A stretch of 64,000 nt of DNA from Bacillota bacterium. Lineage in GTDB: Bacteria > Bacillota > Clostridia > Saccharofermentanales > Fastidiosipilaceae. Positions within the stretch are counted from its first letter, which is position 1; the number at the start of each line of letters is the position of its first letter. Of this stretch, positions 45,678-54,570 are shown one piece after another. The position numbers and the translations under genes are program-made. A model generated the notes under the pieces. That model saw only the letters and a list, made by a program, of their open reading frames with translations. It had not been told where the DNA came from and ran no database searches. The DNA is taken from assembly GCA_030057555.1 (NCBI GenBank), contig JASGUU010000044.1, positions 124,001 through 188,000 of the forward strand, given 5' to 3'.

Positions 45678-47695
45678 TATGATCCTCTCCGCTGCCGCGG
45701 CAGTCGCCGGGTGCCCCGCAGAACAAGCAGCTCTTCCGCCGTTTCAACGATCCGTCCGGCTGCGAGTCCTTCGCGTTCGCGGGCCCGCCCGACCCGGGCC
45801 TGGGTCACCGGGTGATCTCCTATGGCGAACGGGCGGATCTGGATATCGAGACCGCGGACAGCCGCCTCTGCCGCCAGTGCCATGCCGAGGCCGCCGCTGT
45901 AGACGGCCTCCTCGACCGTGATGAGACTGCCCGTACGCTCGGCGGAGGCGAGTATGGCATCGACATCGAGGGGTTTGGCCGCGCGGGCATCGACGAGCTC
46001 GGCCCGGATGCCGCGGGCAGCGAGCTGACGGGTGGCGTCACGGGCGATCCCGACCATGCTGCCCAGCGCTGCGATCGTCAGATCGCGGCCCTCGCCCAGG
46101 CACTCTGCGGCCGGCAGGGCGAGGCGGGGTTTGCGCTCGCCCGCGCTCTCCTGTGCGGCGCCGCGCGGATAGCGGATCACGATGGGGCCCGTCTGCTGCA
46201 TGAGGGCGTAGTCAAAGGCCTCCGCGAGCGTCGCATAATCGCGCGGACAGAGGATCGTCACATTCGGGAGAGCGTTCAGCCAGGCCAGATCGTAGATGCC
46301 CTGATGGGTTTCACCGTCCTCGCCGACGATGCCGGCCCGGTCGACGGCAAAGACCACCGGAAGACGCTGCAGGGCGGCGTCATGAAGAATCTGGTCAAAG
46401 GCCCGCTGGAGAAAGGTCGAGTAGATGGCGACGACCGGACGCATGCCGGCGGCGGCCAGGCCGCAGGCGAGCGTCACCGCGTGCTGCTCGGCGATCCCGA
46501 CATCGTAGAAGCGCTCGGGATACCAGAGCTGAAATTCCTCCAGACCGGTACCCTGCGCCATCGCCGCCGTGATCGCCACCAGGCGCGGATTCCGGGCGGC
46601 GGTGCGGATCATCCAGCGGCCGAAAGCCTCGGAATAGGAGCGCGGCTCGCTGTAGGCGGGCAACGGATCACGCAGCTCCAGGCGTCGGGAAGCAGGCTGC
46701 GGCCGGCGGCGCTGCGGCCGGCGGCGCTGCGGCTGGCGGCCGCTGATGGGCTTAAATGGAGCCACACCATGGAAGCGCTCGGGCTCGCGTTCAGCCGGAG
46801 CATAGCCGCGCCCCTTCTGCGTCAGCACATGGATGACGACAGGGCGCCTGAGCGTCCTGGCGGCGATCAGGTAGCGCTGCAGCTGCACGATGTCATGGCC
46901 GTCGACCGGGCCGTAGTAGCGCAGGCCGAGACATTCGAACCAGGTGGCACTGCGCCGCTTCAGCCGGCGCGCGCGGCGCTTGAGGGCCTCGAGCAGGCGC
47001 GACAGGGCCGTGCCGGCGAAGGGCAGGCGCTCGAGGGTCGCGCCGAGGCGCGACTTCATGCGGATATAGCGCGTGCTGGTGCGGATGTGGTCGAGGTGGC
47101 GCGCGAGGCCGCCGACATTCGGATCGATCGACATCTGATTGTCATTGATAATCACGATCAGGTCGTCATCGGGCTGGCGGATGTCGTTCAGGGCCTCAAA
47201 GGCGAGGCCGCCCGTCAGCGCACCGTCGCCGATGATGGCCAGCGCCCGCCCCTTCTCTCCGCGCAGGGCCATGCCGCGTGCCAGTCCCAGGGCAGCGGAG
47301 ATTGAGGTCGACGAATGGCCGGTGTTGAAGACGTCATAGGGGCTTTCCTCGCGTTTCGGGAAGCCCGAGATGCCGCCCTCCTGACGCAGACCGGCAAATG
47401 CTTCGCGGCGGCCGGTCAAAATTTTATAGGCATAGCTCTGATGTCCGACATCCCAGACCATGGGATTGCGGGCGGGATCAAAGACGCTCAGCAGCGCCAG
47501 CGTCAGCTCGACGGTGCCGAGGTTCGAAGCCAGATGGCCGCCGGTAACGGCGACATGGTCGATGATGAAGGCGCGCAGCTCGCCGGCCAGCTCCTCCAGT
47601 TCCCGCGGACTGCGGCCCAGCAGTTCCTTCGGGTCGGAAATGTCGGCGAGACGGAGAGTGTTCTTCCCGGGGTTTGAACAGTCTTTATGCTTCAT
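45677..47695 (-). CDS. dxs: 1-deoxy-D-xylulose-5-phosphate synthase
   Basis: Dxs condenses pyruvate and glyceraldehyde-3-phosphate with thiamine diphosphate, the first step of the MEP isoprenoid pathway. The 672-residue protein shows GGHLASNLGTVELT (near 52), the TPP motif GDGALTGG...NDNQM (near 157-185), YYGPVDGHD (near 262) and the catalytic Glu in DVGIAEQHA (near 390). Between the first and second domains (about 315-345) is an unusual Arg/Pro/Gln-rich insertion made by a 15-bp tandem repeat. In Bacillus and many clostridia tlyA lies between dxs and nadK; it is absent here. Confidence 0.96.
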   Translation of the reverse strand: MKHKDCSNPGKNTLRLADISDPKELLGRSPRELEELAGELRAFIIDHVAVTGGHLASNLGTVELTLALLSVFDPARNPMVWDVGHQSYAYKILTGRREAFAGLRQEGGISGFPKREESPYDVFNTGHSSTSISAALGLARGMALRGEKGRALAIIGDGALTGGLAFEALNDIRQPDDDLIVIINDNQMSIDPNVGGLARHLDHIRTSTRYIRMKSRLGATLERLPFAGTALSRLLEALKRRARRLKRRSATWFECLGLRYYGPVDGHDIVQLQRYLIAARTLRRPVVIHVLTQKGRGYAPAEREPERFHGVAPFKPISGRQPQRRRPQRRRPQPASRRLELRDPLPAYSEPRSYSEAFGRWMIRTAARNPRLVAITAAMAQGTGLEEFQLWYPERFYDVGIAEQHAVTLACGLAAAGMRPVVAIYSTFLQRAFDQILHDAALQRLPVVFAVDRAGIVGEDGETHQGIYDLAWLNALPNVTILCPRDYATLAEAFDYALMQQTGPIVIRYPRGAAQESAGERKPRLALPAAECLGEGRDLTIAALGSMVGIARDATRQLAARGIRAELVDARAAKPLDVDAILASAERTGSLITVEEAVYSGGLGMALAAEAAVRGLDIQIRPFAIGDHPVTQARVGRAREREGLAAGRIVETAEELLVLRGTRRLPRQRRGS
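46696..46740 (-). repeat. three in-frame 15-bp tandem repeats inside dxs
   Basis: Units at 46696-46710, 46711-46725 and 46726-46740 (GCTGCGGCCGGCGGC on the plus strand, third copy with one change) encode the repeated RRPQ-type block in Dxs. The period keeps frame, so copy number changes would only alter the linker length. Confidence 0.9.
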
Positions 47696-47701
47696 GCTGC
47701 A

Positions 47702-48613
47702 TCAGTGATCACGTGCGGCCAGTTCGTGAACGAAGGCACGCAGTTCGGAGGGGTCGAGCCCACAGGCAAGGAGCCGGTCGCAGGCCGTCTCGGCAGCCCG
47801 GACTTCGGCCGCCAGCTCGCGCCTGGCCGCCTCGAGTCCGAGTACGGTGACAAAGCTGGCCTTCCGGTCGCGGGCATCCTTCCCGGTGCTTTTACCGAGG
47901 ACAGCCGCGTCTCCGGTGGCATCGAGAATATCGTCGCGGATCTGAAAACCGAGCCCCAGCGCCGCCGCGTAGTCTCCGAGCGCCTCCAGCACCTCCGGCG
48001 CGGCCTCCAGAAAGAGAGCGGGAGCGAGACAGGAGGCCCGGATCAGGGCGCCGGTCTTCAGGCGCTGCAGCCGCTTCAGGTCTTCGACGTCAATGTCCGG
48101 CCGGCCGTGGATATCGAGGATCTGTCCGGCTACCATGCCGCCCGCGCCCGCGGCGCGGGCCATCTCAGCCGCAGCGGCGAGGGCCGCCTCGCGTCGCCCG
48201 GGCGCAGCTTCGCGGCAGGCGGCGAACAGCGTCTCCATGGCGAGGTTCAGCAGGGCGTCGCCGGTCAGCACCGCCTCCGCTTCGCCGAAACGGGCGTGAC
48301 AGCTGAGCCGGCCGCGCCGGTACCGATCGTCATCCATCGAGGGCAGGTCGTCGTGGACCAGAGAATAGCTGTGCACGATTTCGATGGCCGCCGTCAGCTG
48401 CTTCACGACGGGCATGGCATCCTGCCCGGCACCGAGCATCCCGGCAACCATGAGAACGAGCCGGGGGCGAACACGCTTGCCGCCTCCCTCGAGACTGTAG
48501 CGCATCATCTCTCCGAGCCCGGCGACAGCCGGCGGGTGTTTCTCCAGCGCCGCGCGCAGAAGCGTTTCGATCTGTTCCGATCCGCTGTCGTGCAGAGTTC
48601 TGGCGCCCGTCAC
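47702..48613 (-). CDS. ispA: farnesyl/geranyl diphosphate synthase
   Basis: This 303-residue trans-prenyltransferase elongates DMAPP with IPP. The two Asp-rich motifs are present: DDLPSMDDD (near 87) and DDILDATGD (near 223), with GGKRVRPRL (near 43) and the KTGALI segment. It uses a GTG start forming a GTGA overlap with xseB, with GGAGG 7 bp upstream. Next to dxs it supplies precursors for undecaprenyl and quinone synthesis. Confidence 0.95.
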   Translation of the reverse strand: MTGARTLHDSGSEQIETLLRAALEKHPPAVAGLGEMMRYSLEGGGKRVRPRLVLMVAGMLGAGQDAMPVVKQLTAAIEIVHSYSLVHDDLPSMDDDRYRRGRLSCHARFGEAEAVLTGDALLNLAMETLFAACREAAPGRREAALAAAAEMARAAGAGGMVAGQILDIHGRPDIDVEDLKRLQRLKTGALIRASCLAPALFLEAAPEVLEALGDYAAALGLGFQIRDDILDATGDAAVLGKSTGKDARDRKASFVTVLGLEAARRELAAEVRAAETACDRLLACGLDPSELRAFVHELAARDH

Positions 48614-48891
48614 TGGAAACCCTCCTCATCAAGAGGCAGCTCCTGCCGGCTGCCATCCTCCCGCTCCACAAGCTGGCGGATGCTCTGCTCGACTTCATCA
48701 AGCCGGGCACGACAGTGCCGGGCGAGCGCCGTGCCGCGGCGGAAGGCCGCAAGCGACTGATCGAGCGTCAGGCTGCCGCGCTCCATCTGGCTCACAATGC
48801 GTTCGAGTTCCTCGATCGCCGCCTCGTAACTGAGGCCGGCAAGCTCGGCGTTGTTCTGAGCGGTTGTTTCTTCCGGCACCCCAGAGTCCAT
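48610..48891 (-). CDS. xseB: exodeoxyribonuclease VII small subunit
   Basis: The 93-residue helical protein has the family core LSYEAAIEELERIVSQMERGSLTLDQSLAAFRRG. Several small subunits bind one XseA to form the single-strand exonuclease. The ATG at 48891 lies 1 bp after the xseA stop, and AAGGAG of the xseA end is its ribosome-binding site; a longer in-frame start at 48924 is therefore unlikely. Confidence 0.94.
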   Translation of the reverse strand: MDSGVPEETTAQNNAELAGLSYEAAIEELERIVSQMERGSLTLDQSLAAFRRGTALARHCRARLDEVEQSIRQLVEREDGSRQELPLDEEGFQ

Positions 48892-48892
48892 C

Positions 48893-50185
48893 TCATCTCT
48901 CCTTCTCGGTCTGCGGCTGGACATATTCGGCTATGGCCCGCACCCGTCCATCGACAAACTGCAGGTCGAGGCGTTCTCCGGCCGTAACCTCGGCGGCGCG
49001 CGTCAGCGGCCGGCCCTCTGCATTGTATGTTACCTGATAGCCGCGTCCCAGAACGGCGAGGGGGCTCAGAGCGTCGAGGGCGGCCGCGAGTCCCGCGAGC
49101 TTCGTACCGGCCCGGTTCACCGTCTGGCTGCCCGCATGCAAAAGCCGTCTCTGCTGACCGTCCAGACGCTGCAGCGGGCGGTCAAGCAGGCTGTAGGGCC
49201 GGGCCAGAGGCAGAGTCCCGGCAGCCCGCTCCAGGCGTTCGCGTTCGCGTCGGATCGAGGCCAGTGGATCGCTGAGGTAAGGCGAGGCGGCGAGGCGCCT
49301 GAGCCTCGTATCCGCATGCTCGAGCTGGCGCGCCAGGCTGCGCTCCATCCGTGTTCGGCTCCGGCTGACGCGGTCGAGCAGCTCGCGGCGGTCGGGCATC
49401 ACGAGCTCGGCGGCGGCCGAGGGCGTGGGAGCGCGCAGGTCGGCGACAAAGTCGCTGATGGTGACATCCGTCTCATGGCCAACGGCGGAGACGACCGGTA
49501 TCCGGGAGGCCGCCACGGCACGGGCCACGACCTCCTCGTTGAAGGGCCAGAGATCCTCGATGGAGCCGCCGCCGCGGCCGAAGATAATGACCTCGGCCCG
49601 GCCGTCGCGGTTCAGCAGGTCGAGCGCCTGAACCAGCGAGGCGGCCGCCTGCGGGCCCTGCACGGTGGCCGGGGCCAGCAGCAGCTGAAAATGCGGATTG
49701 CGCCGCCTCAGGACGTGGATGATGTCACGGATAACAGCTCCGCTGGGGCTTGTGACGACGCCGATGACCTGAGGCAGAAAGGGCAGCGGCCGCTTGCGCT
49801 CGGAGGCGAAGAGCCCTTCGGCCTCCAGCTGGCGTTTGAGACGGTCGAAGGCCTCATAGAGACGCCCGGTCCCTTCGAGCTCGACGCGGTCAACGATGAG
49901 CTGCAGCTGGCCCTGGCGGGCATAGAAGTCGACGCGGCAGTAGAGAACGACCTGCTGGCCGTCCTCGAGACGGAACGTCACCTGCTCGGCCTGACTGCGA
50001 AAAAGCACGCAGCTGATGGCGGCCTCACGGTCCTTGATCGAGAAGTAAACATGGCCGGAGCGATACTGCTTGACGTTGCTGAGTTCGCCAACCACAGCGA
50101 GGCGCTGCAGAGGCTCGAGGCCGCGCACGATACGGGTCAGGTAGTCGGCGAGGCGGCTGACCGGAATCCGCTCCAGCTCAGGCAT
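48893..50185 (-). CDS. xseA: exodeoxyribonuclease VII large subunit
   Basis: The 430-residue protein has the N-terminal OB fold (about 1-100: VVGELSNVKQYRSGHVYFSIKD) and the nuclease domain with VIGVVTSPSGAVIRDI (near 137), IIFGRGGGSIEDLWPFN (near 190), and SAVGHETDVTISDFVADLRAPTPSAAAE (near 220). The start at 50185 overlaps the nusB end by 8 bp; the longer open frame upstream is antisense-like extension through nusB. Confidence 0.95.
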   Translation of the reverse strand: MPELERIPVSRLADYLTRIVRGLEPLQRLAVVGELSNVKQYRSGHVYFSIKDREAAISCVLFRSQAEQVTFRLEDGQQVVLYCRVDFYARQGQLQLIVDRVELEGTGRLYEAFDRLKRQLEAEGLFASERKRPLPFLPQVIGVVTSPSGAVIRDIIHVLRRRNPHFQLLLAPATVQGPQAAASLVQALDLLNRDGRAEVIIFGRGGGSIEDLWPFNEEVVARAVAASRIPVVSAVGHETDVTISDFVADLRAPTPSAAAELVMPDRRELLDRVSRSRTRMERSLARQLEHADTRLRRLAASPYLSDPLASIRRERERLERAAGTLPLARPYSLLDRPLQRLDGQQRRLLHAGSQTVNRAGTKLAGLAAALDALSPLAVLGRGYQVTYNAEGRPLTRAAEVTAGERLDLQFVDGRVRAIAEYVQPQTEKER

Positions 50186-50696
50186 CCCCGACCTCGGGTG
50201 GCAGAGATCCGGCGAGATCCGGATCGAGAGCGTCGGCGGCCTCCCGCAGCTCCTCCTCGGCGACACCGGCGAGCCGGCCCAGAACGCCGTTGATGTAGCG
50301 GCGGGCATCGGGGGCCGCATAGCGGCGGGCGAGGACAACCGCTTCGGAGATGGCGGCGGCGTCGGGGGTTTCATCGTGGAGGATTTCCCAGGCTGCCAGA
50401 CGCAAAAGGGCGCGGTCGACGCGCGGCAGGCGGGCGACGGTCCAGTCGCGCAGGTATTTGCCCAGCTCGCTGTCGATGGTCTCGCGCTTTGCCTGCACGC
50501 CCCGCACCACATGCTCGATCCAGCTGACATCGTCGCTGTCGAGAGGTTCGAGATGGCGCGGATCCTCCTGGTCCTCGATGGATTCGGCCAGTGCCAGCGA
50601 GAGAAAGGTGTGAAGCTGCGTCTCCAGCTCGTCATGGTTCAGATCCAGCTGGAACAGCAGCTGGAAGGCGCGCTCTCTGGCGCTGCGGCGACTCAT
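50178..50696 (-). CDS. nusB: transcription antitermination factor NusB
   Basis: NusB with NusE forms the core of rRNA antitermination complexes. The 172-residue helical protein has RRSARERAFQLLFQLDL at its N-terminus and the WTVARLPRVDRALLRLAAWEI-DE-P segment near 85. AGGAGG precedes the ATG by 11 bp. It follows DUF2273. Confidence 0.93.
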   Translation of the reverse strand: MSRRSARERAFQLLFQLDLNHDELETQLHTFLSLALAESIEDQEDPRHLEPLDSDDVSWIEHVVRGVQAKRETIDSELGKYLRDWTVARLPRVDRALLRLAAWEILHDETPDAAAISEAVVLARRYAAPDARRYINGVLGRLAGVAEEELREAADALDPDLAGSLPPEVGDA

Positions 50697-50728
50697 ATGC
50701 TGTGGTTCCTCCTGAGCAGTGCGTAATG

Positions 50729-50965
50729 TCAGCGGAAGCGTCCCGGCGGGAAGAGACGGTCCAGCAGTTCGTGAAAGGTTTCGGTGTCGGCGAAGAAGCG
50801 TACGCCGACATAGTAGCCCCCGATGCCCATGGCCAGAATCAGGAGGCTGCGCCAGAAGCCGAAGACGACAAGCAGCAGGCCGAGCCCGAGGCCGATCGCG
50901 AGACCGACCTGGCCGGCGTTTCGTCCCCGCAGCAGCTTCAGGAGCGGCTCGAAGATCTGGCGCAT
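50729..50965 (-). CDS. DUF2273 family small membrane protein
   Basis: This 78-residue protein has two hydrophobic helices (about 19-37 and 42-60) and the pattern G-x(n)-GYYVG typical of DUF2273. It is regularly found with AmaP and Asp23 and is thought to help place Asp23 at the membrane in some species. It has a good GGAGAGGAAG ribosome-binding site. Confidence 0.85.
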   Translation of the reverse strand: MRQIFEPLLKLLRGRNAGQVGLAIGLGLGLLLVVFGFWRSLLILAMGIGGYYVGVRFFADTETFHELLDRLFPPGRFR

Positions 50966-50990
50966 GCTTCCTCTCCTTTTTCCGCCGGTC

Positions 50991-51551
50991 CTAGCGACCG
51001 CCGCTGTCGACGCGGGAGCCGAGCAGTTCGACCCGGCTGACCTTCACCTCGACCGCGGATACCGGAATCCCGGTATAGCGCTCGACATCCTTTTTGACAC
51101 GATCCTGAATGCGGGCCATCTGCGAGGGTATCTCGACGTCCGTGAACAAAACGACAATCATGACGATTTCGAGCTGGCGGTCGTGCCCCTGCGAGACGCG
51201 GGCCTTCGCGCTCTTCACCCCGGCCTGCGCCGCCTTCGCGGCATTCAGGGCGATGTTCTCGAGGGCTTCGACACTGATGTCAATGCTGCCGAGCTCACTG
51301 CGGCGGACCCGGGTGCGGCGCAGGCGGGCGGCATCGAGCGTGTGGAAAAACATGGCCAGCGTGGCCAGAATCACGAGCAGCAGCAGGGCAAGGACGATGA
51401 CGCGCAGGGTCGGCGAGGTGGATACGGCGAGCAGCCACTGGTGCAGGAAAAAGTGTTCCGGGGCCAGCAGGATCTGCAGACCGATCAGCAGCGCAACGCA
51501 GGTGACGAGGATGGACGATATGAGCACAAAGGCCTGAACGAGTTTACGCAT
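50991..51551 (-). CDS. amaP: alkaline shock response membrane anchor protein AmaP
   Basis: This 186-residue protein has two membrane helices (about 5-28 and 50-72) joined by a short loop and a C-terminal cytoplasmic domain that itself resembles Asp23. AmaP anchors Asp23 to the membrane in Staphylococcus. The ATG at 51551 has GGAGG 6 bp upstream and overlaps the asp23 end by 8 bp. Confidence 0.88.
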   Translation of the reverse strand: MRKLVQAFVLISSILVTCVALLIGLQILLAPEHFFLHQWLLAVSTSPTLRVIVLALLLLVILATLAMFFHTLDAARLRRTRVRRSELGSIDISVEALENIALNAAKAAQAGVKSAKARVSQGHDRQLEIVMIVVLFTDVEIPSQMARIQDRVKKDVERYTGIPVSAVEVKVSRVELLGSRVDSGGR

Positions 51552-51936
51552 CGCTGTCCTCCATCTCTGTCGTCTGAGGCTCAATGATGTCCTTCACATG
51601 CACATCCACCTGGTCGACGACCAGGCCGGTGAACGTCTCCACATCGGACTTGACATGCTCCTGAATGTTCCAGGCTACCTCGGGCACAATGCGGCCAAAT
51701 TCGATGACGGGATAGACCGTAATCTGGACGATGTCCTCCGAGTCTTCGCGAAAGACCACCTGAATCCCTGCGCCCTCGTGTTCATAGCCGAAGGCGGCCT
51801 TGATCGCGGCGGCACCGCCGGCATCAAGGCGCACGACGCCCTCGGTCTGCATGGCCGCCTCGGCCGCATACTGGGCGATAAAGCCCTGCGACATCGTGCG
51901 CGGACCGCTGCTGCGGGGAACTCCGGTCTCAGTCAT
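51544..51936 (-). CDS. Asp23/Gls24 family envelope stress protein
   Basis: This 130-residue Asp23-family protein has the segments SQGFIAQYAAEAAMQTEGVVRL (15-36), ITVYPVIEFGRIVPEVAWNIQEHVKSDVE (72-100) and VDVHVKDI. Asp23 proteins assemble near the membrane and respond to envelope stress; the molecular function is not known. It follows efp directly (18-bp gap). In Bacillus the spoIIIA operon and accBC lie between these two genes. Confidence 0.9.
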   Translation of the reverse strand: MTETGVPRSSGPRTMSQGFIAQYAAEAAMQTEGVVRLDAGGAAAIKAAFGYEHEGAGIQVVFREDSEDIVQITVYPVIEFGRIVPEVAWNIQEHVKSDVETFTGLVVDQVDVHVKDIIEPQTTEMEDSDA

Positions 51937-51953
51937 GCTGTCGGGGCGGGCGC

Positions 51954-52511
51954 TCAGGCGCGCTCCATGTAATCCCCGCTGCGCGTGTCGATGCGGATGA
52001 CGTCGCCCTCATTGATAAAGAGCGGCACACGGATGGTGGCGCCGGTTTCGACGACGGCGTTCTTCATCGCACCCTGGGCGGTATCGCCGCGCACGCCGGG
52101 TTCGGTGTCGGTGACAGTGAGCTCAACAAAGAAGGGCAGCTCAACACTGAAGACCTGGCCCTCGTGCGAGACCACATGGCAGACCATGTTTTCCTTCAAA
52201 AATTTGATCCCGTCTCCGATCATGGCCGAATTCAGAGGCATCTGCTCATAGTTCTCGATGTCCATGAAGTAGTAGAGGTCACCGTCGCTGTAGAGATAGG
52301 ACATGTCGCGGCGGTCGAGACGGGCGGGCTCGTACTTGTCGTTCGGGTTGAAGGATCGCTCGACGACCGAACCGGTGCGGACGTTGCGGTACTTGGTACG
52401 GACAAAAGCCGAGCCCTTCCCCGGCTTCACATGCTGAAATTCCACGACCTGGAAAACTTCGCCATCCATGACAAAGGTTGTGCCGTTGCGGAAATCACCT
52501 GCTGAGATCAT
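51954..52511 (-). CDS. efp: elongation factor P
   Basis: EF-P relieves ribosome stalling at proline runs. The 185-residue protein has the three-domain layout; Lys32 in VKPGKGSAF is at the modified position in domain I. AGGAGGAGG precedes the ATG. The residue before the loop is Gly-Lys-Gly as in lysine-type EF-Ps; the modification enzyme is not apparent from the window. Confidence 0.96.
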   Translation of the reverse strand: MISAGDFRNGTTFVMDGEVFQVVEFQHVKPGKGSAFVRTKYRNVRTGSVVERSFNPNDKYEPARLDRRDMSYLYSDGDLYYFMDIENYEQMPLNSAMIGDGIKFLKENMVCHVVSHEGQVFSVELPFFVELTVTDTEPGVRGDTAQGAMKNAVVETGATIRVPLFINEGDVIRIDTRSGDYMERA

Positions 52512-52665
52512 CGTGCCTCCTCCTGCCCTCCCGGGGGCAGCTGTTTGATGCCATAAACATGTTCGTGTAAGAATCGTGCGTTAAATTGTACTCGTAGCAC
52601 GCCCCGGCCGCAAACCGCAGCCCCAGATCACCTCGGGGACCACTCCCGCAGCGGGATGGAGGCTG

Positions 52666-53772
52666 TCACGTGACCAGCAGCTCCTTCGGAGACGAGGTCA
52701 GATTCTCGTGGCCTTCCGGCGTGATGAGGACGAGATCTTCAATGCGGATGCCGCCGAGGCCGGCGATGTAGACGCCCGGCTCAACCGTCATCAGCACGCC
52801 GGCCGGAATCGGGTCCGTGAACGTCGCGGCCAGGCGCGGCGCTTCATGGATTTCGAGGCCCAGCGAGTGGCCCGTCGAGTGGTCGAAAGCAGCGCCGTAG
52901 CCCGCCCTCTCGATGACATCGCGGGCGAGGCGGTCGCCCTCCGCACCCGTAATGCCGGCCCGGATGCCCGCGAGGCAGGTCTCCTGGGCCTCAAGAACCA
53001 GCTGGTAGAGCTCGCGCAGTGCGGCAGGTGCCGTCTCGATAAAGATCGTCCGGGTCATGTCGGAGCAGTAGCCGTCGTAGCGGGCGCCAAAGTCGATGAC
53101 CACCGCATCGCCGGCCTCGAGTGCCTTCATGGAGGCGACGCCGTGCGGCAGCGCCGAGCGCACGCCGGAGGCGACGATGGTCTGGAAGCTGGCCTCTTCG
53201 GCGCCGAGCAGGCGCATCTCGTACTCGAGCCGGGCGGCGATCTGGCGCTCGGTGACGCCGGGCTGCATCAGGGGAATGACTCTGGTCAGAGCCTCGTCGG
53301 CGATGGCGGCGGCACGGCGGATCGCGGCGATCTCACCAGCGTCTTTGAGCATGCGGGGTTCGGCGAGCAGGCTGCCGGCGGCAACGAGCTCCAGGTTCCC
53401 CAGCTTCCCGTGAGCTTCGATCTGTCGCTGCGTGGCGAGGTCGAGATCCGTTTCTTCGACGCCGAGGCGCCGGACGCCGCGGTCAGAGAGATCGTCCAGG
53501 AGACTGCTCAGAGGGCGCGGGGCATGGACGACTTCAAAGCCCGTCGCCTCCTCCCCGGCCTGCAGGACATAGCGGCCATCGACGTAGATGCGCGCCCGTT
53601 CGGCGTCGATGAGGACCAGCGAGGTGCTGCCGCTGAAACCGGCGTAGTAGCGGTTGGACGGGCGGCTGGTCAGCAGCAGGGCGTCGACGGCGGCACGGGT
53701 GAGAATGGCACGGGCGGCGGCGAGGCGGCGGCCGGGTGTCTGGGATGCTTTGTGTCTGTCGGTGAGGTTCAC
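52666..53772 (-). CDS. M24B aminopeptidase P / Xaa-Pro dipeptidase family protein
   Basis: This 368-residue protein has a creatinase-like N-terminal domain (about 15-140) and a pita-bread catalytic domain. The metal ligands are visible in order: Asp in VVIDFGARYDGYCSDMTRT (near 220-235), His in HSTGHSLGLEIHE (near 295), Glu in TVEPGVYI (near 325) and Glu in IRIEDLV (near 340). It lies in its usual place upstream of efp. It most likely releases N-terminal residues before proline or splits X-Pro dipeptides. Confidence 0.9.
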   Translation of the reverse strand: MNLTDRHKASQTPGRRLAAARAILTRAAVDALLLTSRPSNRYYAGFSGSTSLVLIDAERARIYVDGRYVLQAGEEATGFEVVHAPRPLSSLLDDLSDRGVRRLGVEETDLDLATQRQIEAHGKLGNLELVAAGSLLAEPRMLKDAGEIAAIRRAAAIADEALTRVIPLMQPGVTERQIAARLEYEMRLLGAEEASFQTIVASGVRSALPHGVASMKALEAGDAVVIDFGARYDGYCSDMTRTIFIETAPAALRELYQLVLEAQETCLAGIRAGITGAEGDRLARDVIERAGYGAAFDHSTGHSLGLEIHEAPRLAATFTDPIPAGVLMTVEPGVYIAGLGGIRIEDLVLITPEGHENLTSSPKELLVT

Positions 53773-53784
53773 AACCGGATCTCC

Positions 53785-54315
53785 TTATGGGCTGGGCAGT
53801 TCATCGTAGCGGTGCATGGGACCCGGGCGTCCGACGAGGCGTTCAGCCATGCGCTTCAGGCGGATGTAAAAGGGCTCCTGCGGGCTGATGGGATCGACGA
53901 GGATAAAGGGCACCCGGGCTCGACGGGCTGCCAGCAGATCGGTGAAGACCTGGTCGCCGACGGCGAGGGCGCGTTCGGGAGGCTGGCGGTACAGCTCGAG
54001 AGCGCGGAGGATGCCGCGGGCCGAGGGCTTGGCAGCGTTGCCGACGACGGCGGCCCCGAGGGAGGCGGCGACGGCGCGGGCGCGTTCCTCTCGGGCATTC
54101 GACAGCAGTACGATCTCGAGTCCGGCCCGGCGCATGCGCTCGAGCTCACGGTCGGCCGCGTCCGTCTTTGCGTGCCTGCCATGCGGCATCAGGGTGTTGT
54201 CGATATCGAGAAGCAGAAGGCGATAGCCACGGGCGGCGATCTGCTGCCAGTCGATGGCGGCGAGCGAGGGATAGGATGCCTCCGGACGGAAGAAGCGTCT
54301 CCAGATCGTGTTCAG
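53785..54315 (-). CDS. yqeG: YqeG-family HAD phosphatase, probable CTG start
   Basis: This 176-residue protein belongs to the HAD superfamily YqeG group, conserved in Firmicutes and linked to the yqeH ribosome-assembly region. The nucleophile motif LLLLDIDNTLMPHG (near 33-46), the LSNAREERA motif II and GDQVFTDLLAA motif IV are present. The first ATG (54189) lies after DIDNTL and would remove the catalytic Asp. Upstream no ATG, GTG or TTG occurs in frame before the stop TGA at about 54323; a CTG at 54315 has GGGGAGG 9 nt upstream and restores the family N-terminus (NTIWRRFFRPE). Confidence 0.85.
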   Translation of the reverse strand: MNTIWRRFFRPEASYPSLAAIDWQQIAARGYRLLLLDIDNTLMPHGRHAKTDAADRELERMRRAGLEIVLLSNAREERARAVAASLGAAVVGNAAKPSARGILRALELYRQPPERALAVGDQVFTDLLAARRARVPFILVDPISPQEPFYIRLKRMAERLVGRPGPMHRYDELPSP

Positions 54316-54445
54316 ACCCTGTCACCTCCCCTCTCCGGCTCTCTCTCAGCTGCCGCACCGAATGCCGTGCAGCATGGATCGGTATGCGACGGCCAGCTCG
54401 CGCGCATTCTATCACAGCCTCGCCGTCCCGTTCGGCCGCCCGTGC

Positions 54446-54474
54446 TTGTCAGCCGCGCCCGCTCGGGCGATAAT
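54446..54474 (+). promoter_or_regulatory. promoter of lysC
   Basis: TTGTCA (54446-54451) and GATAAT (54469-54474), 17-bp spacer. The remaining leader of about 90 nt is too short for a lysine riboswitch. Confidence 0.6.
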
Positions 54475-54570
54475 AGCGCCGTTCGTTTATTGAGCAGATT
54501 AAGATTAATGGCGTTGCCGCGGCGCTTTTCAGGGCGTCAGCGGTGATTCAGGAGAGGCAGGCAGCTGGGC

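Noticed and set aside
54475-54570. Lysine riboswitch upstream of lysC
   Set aside because: The leader after the promoter is only about 90 nt and lacks the conserved lysine-riboswitch blocks and a terminator.
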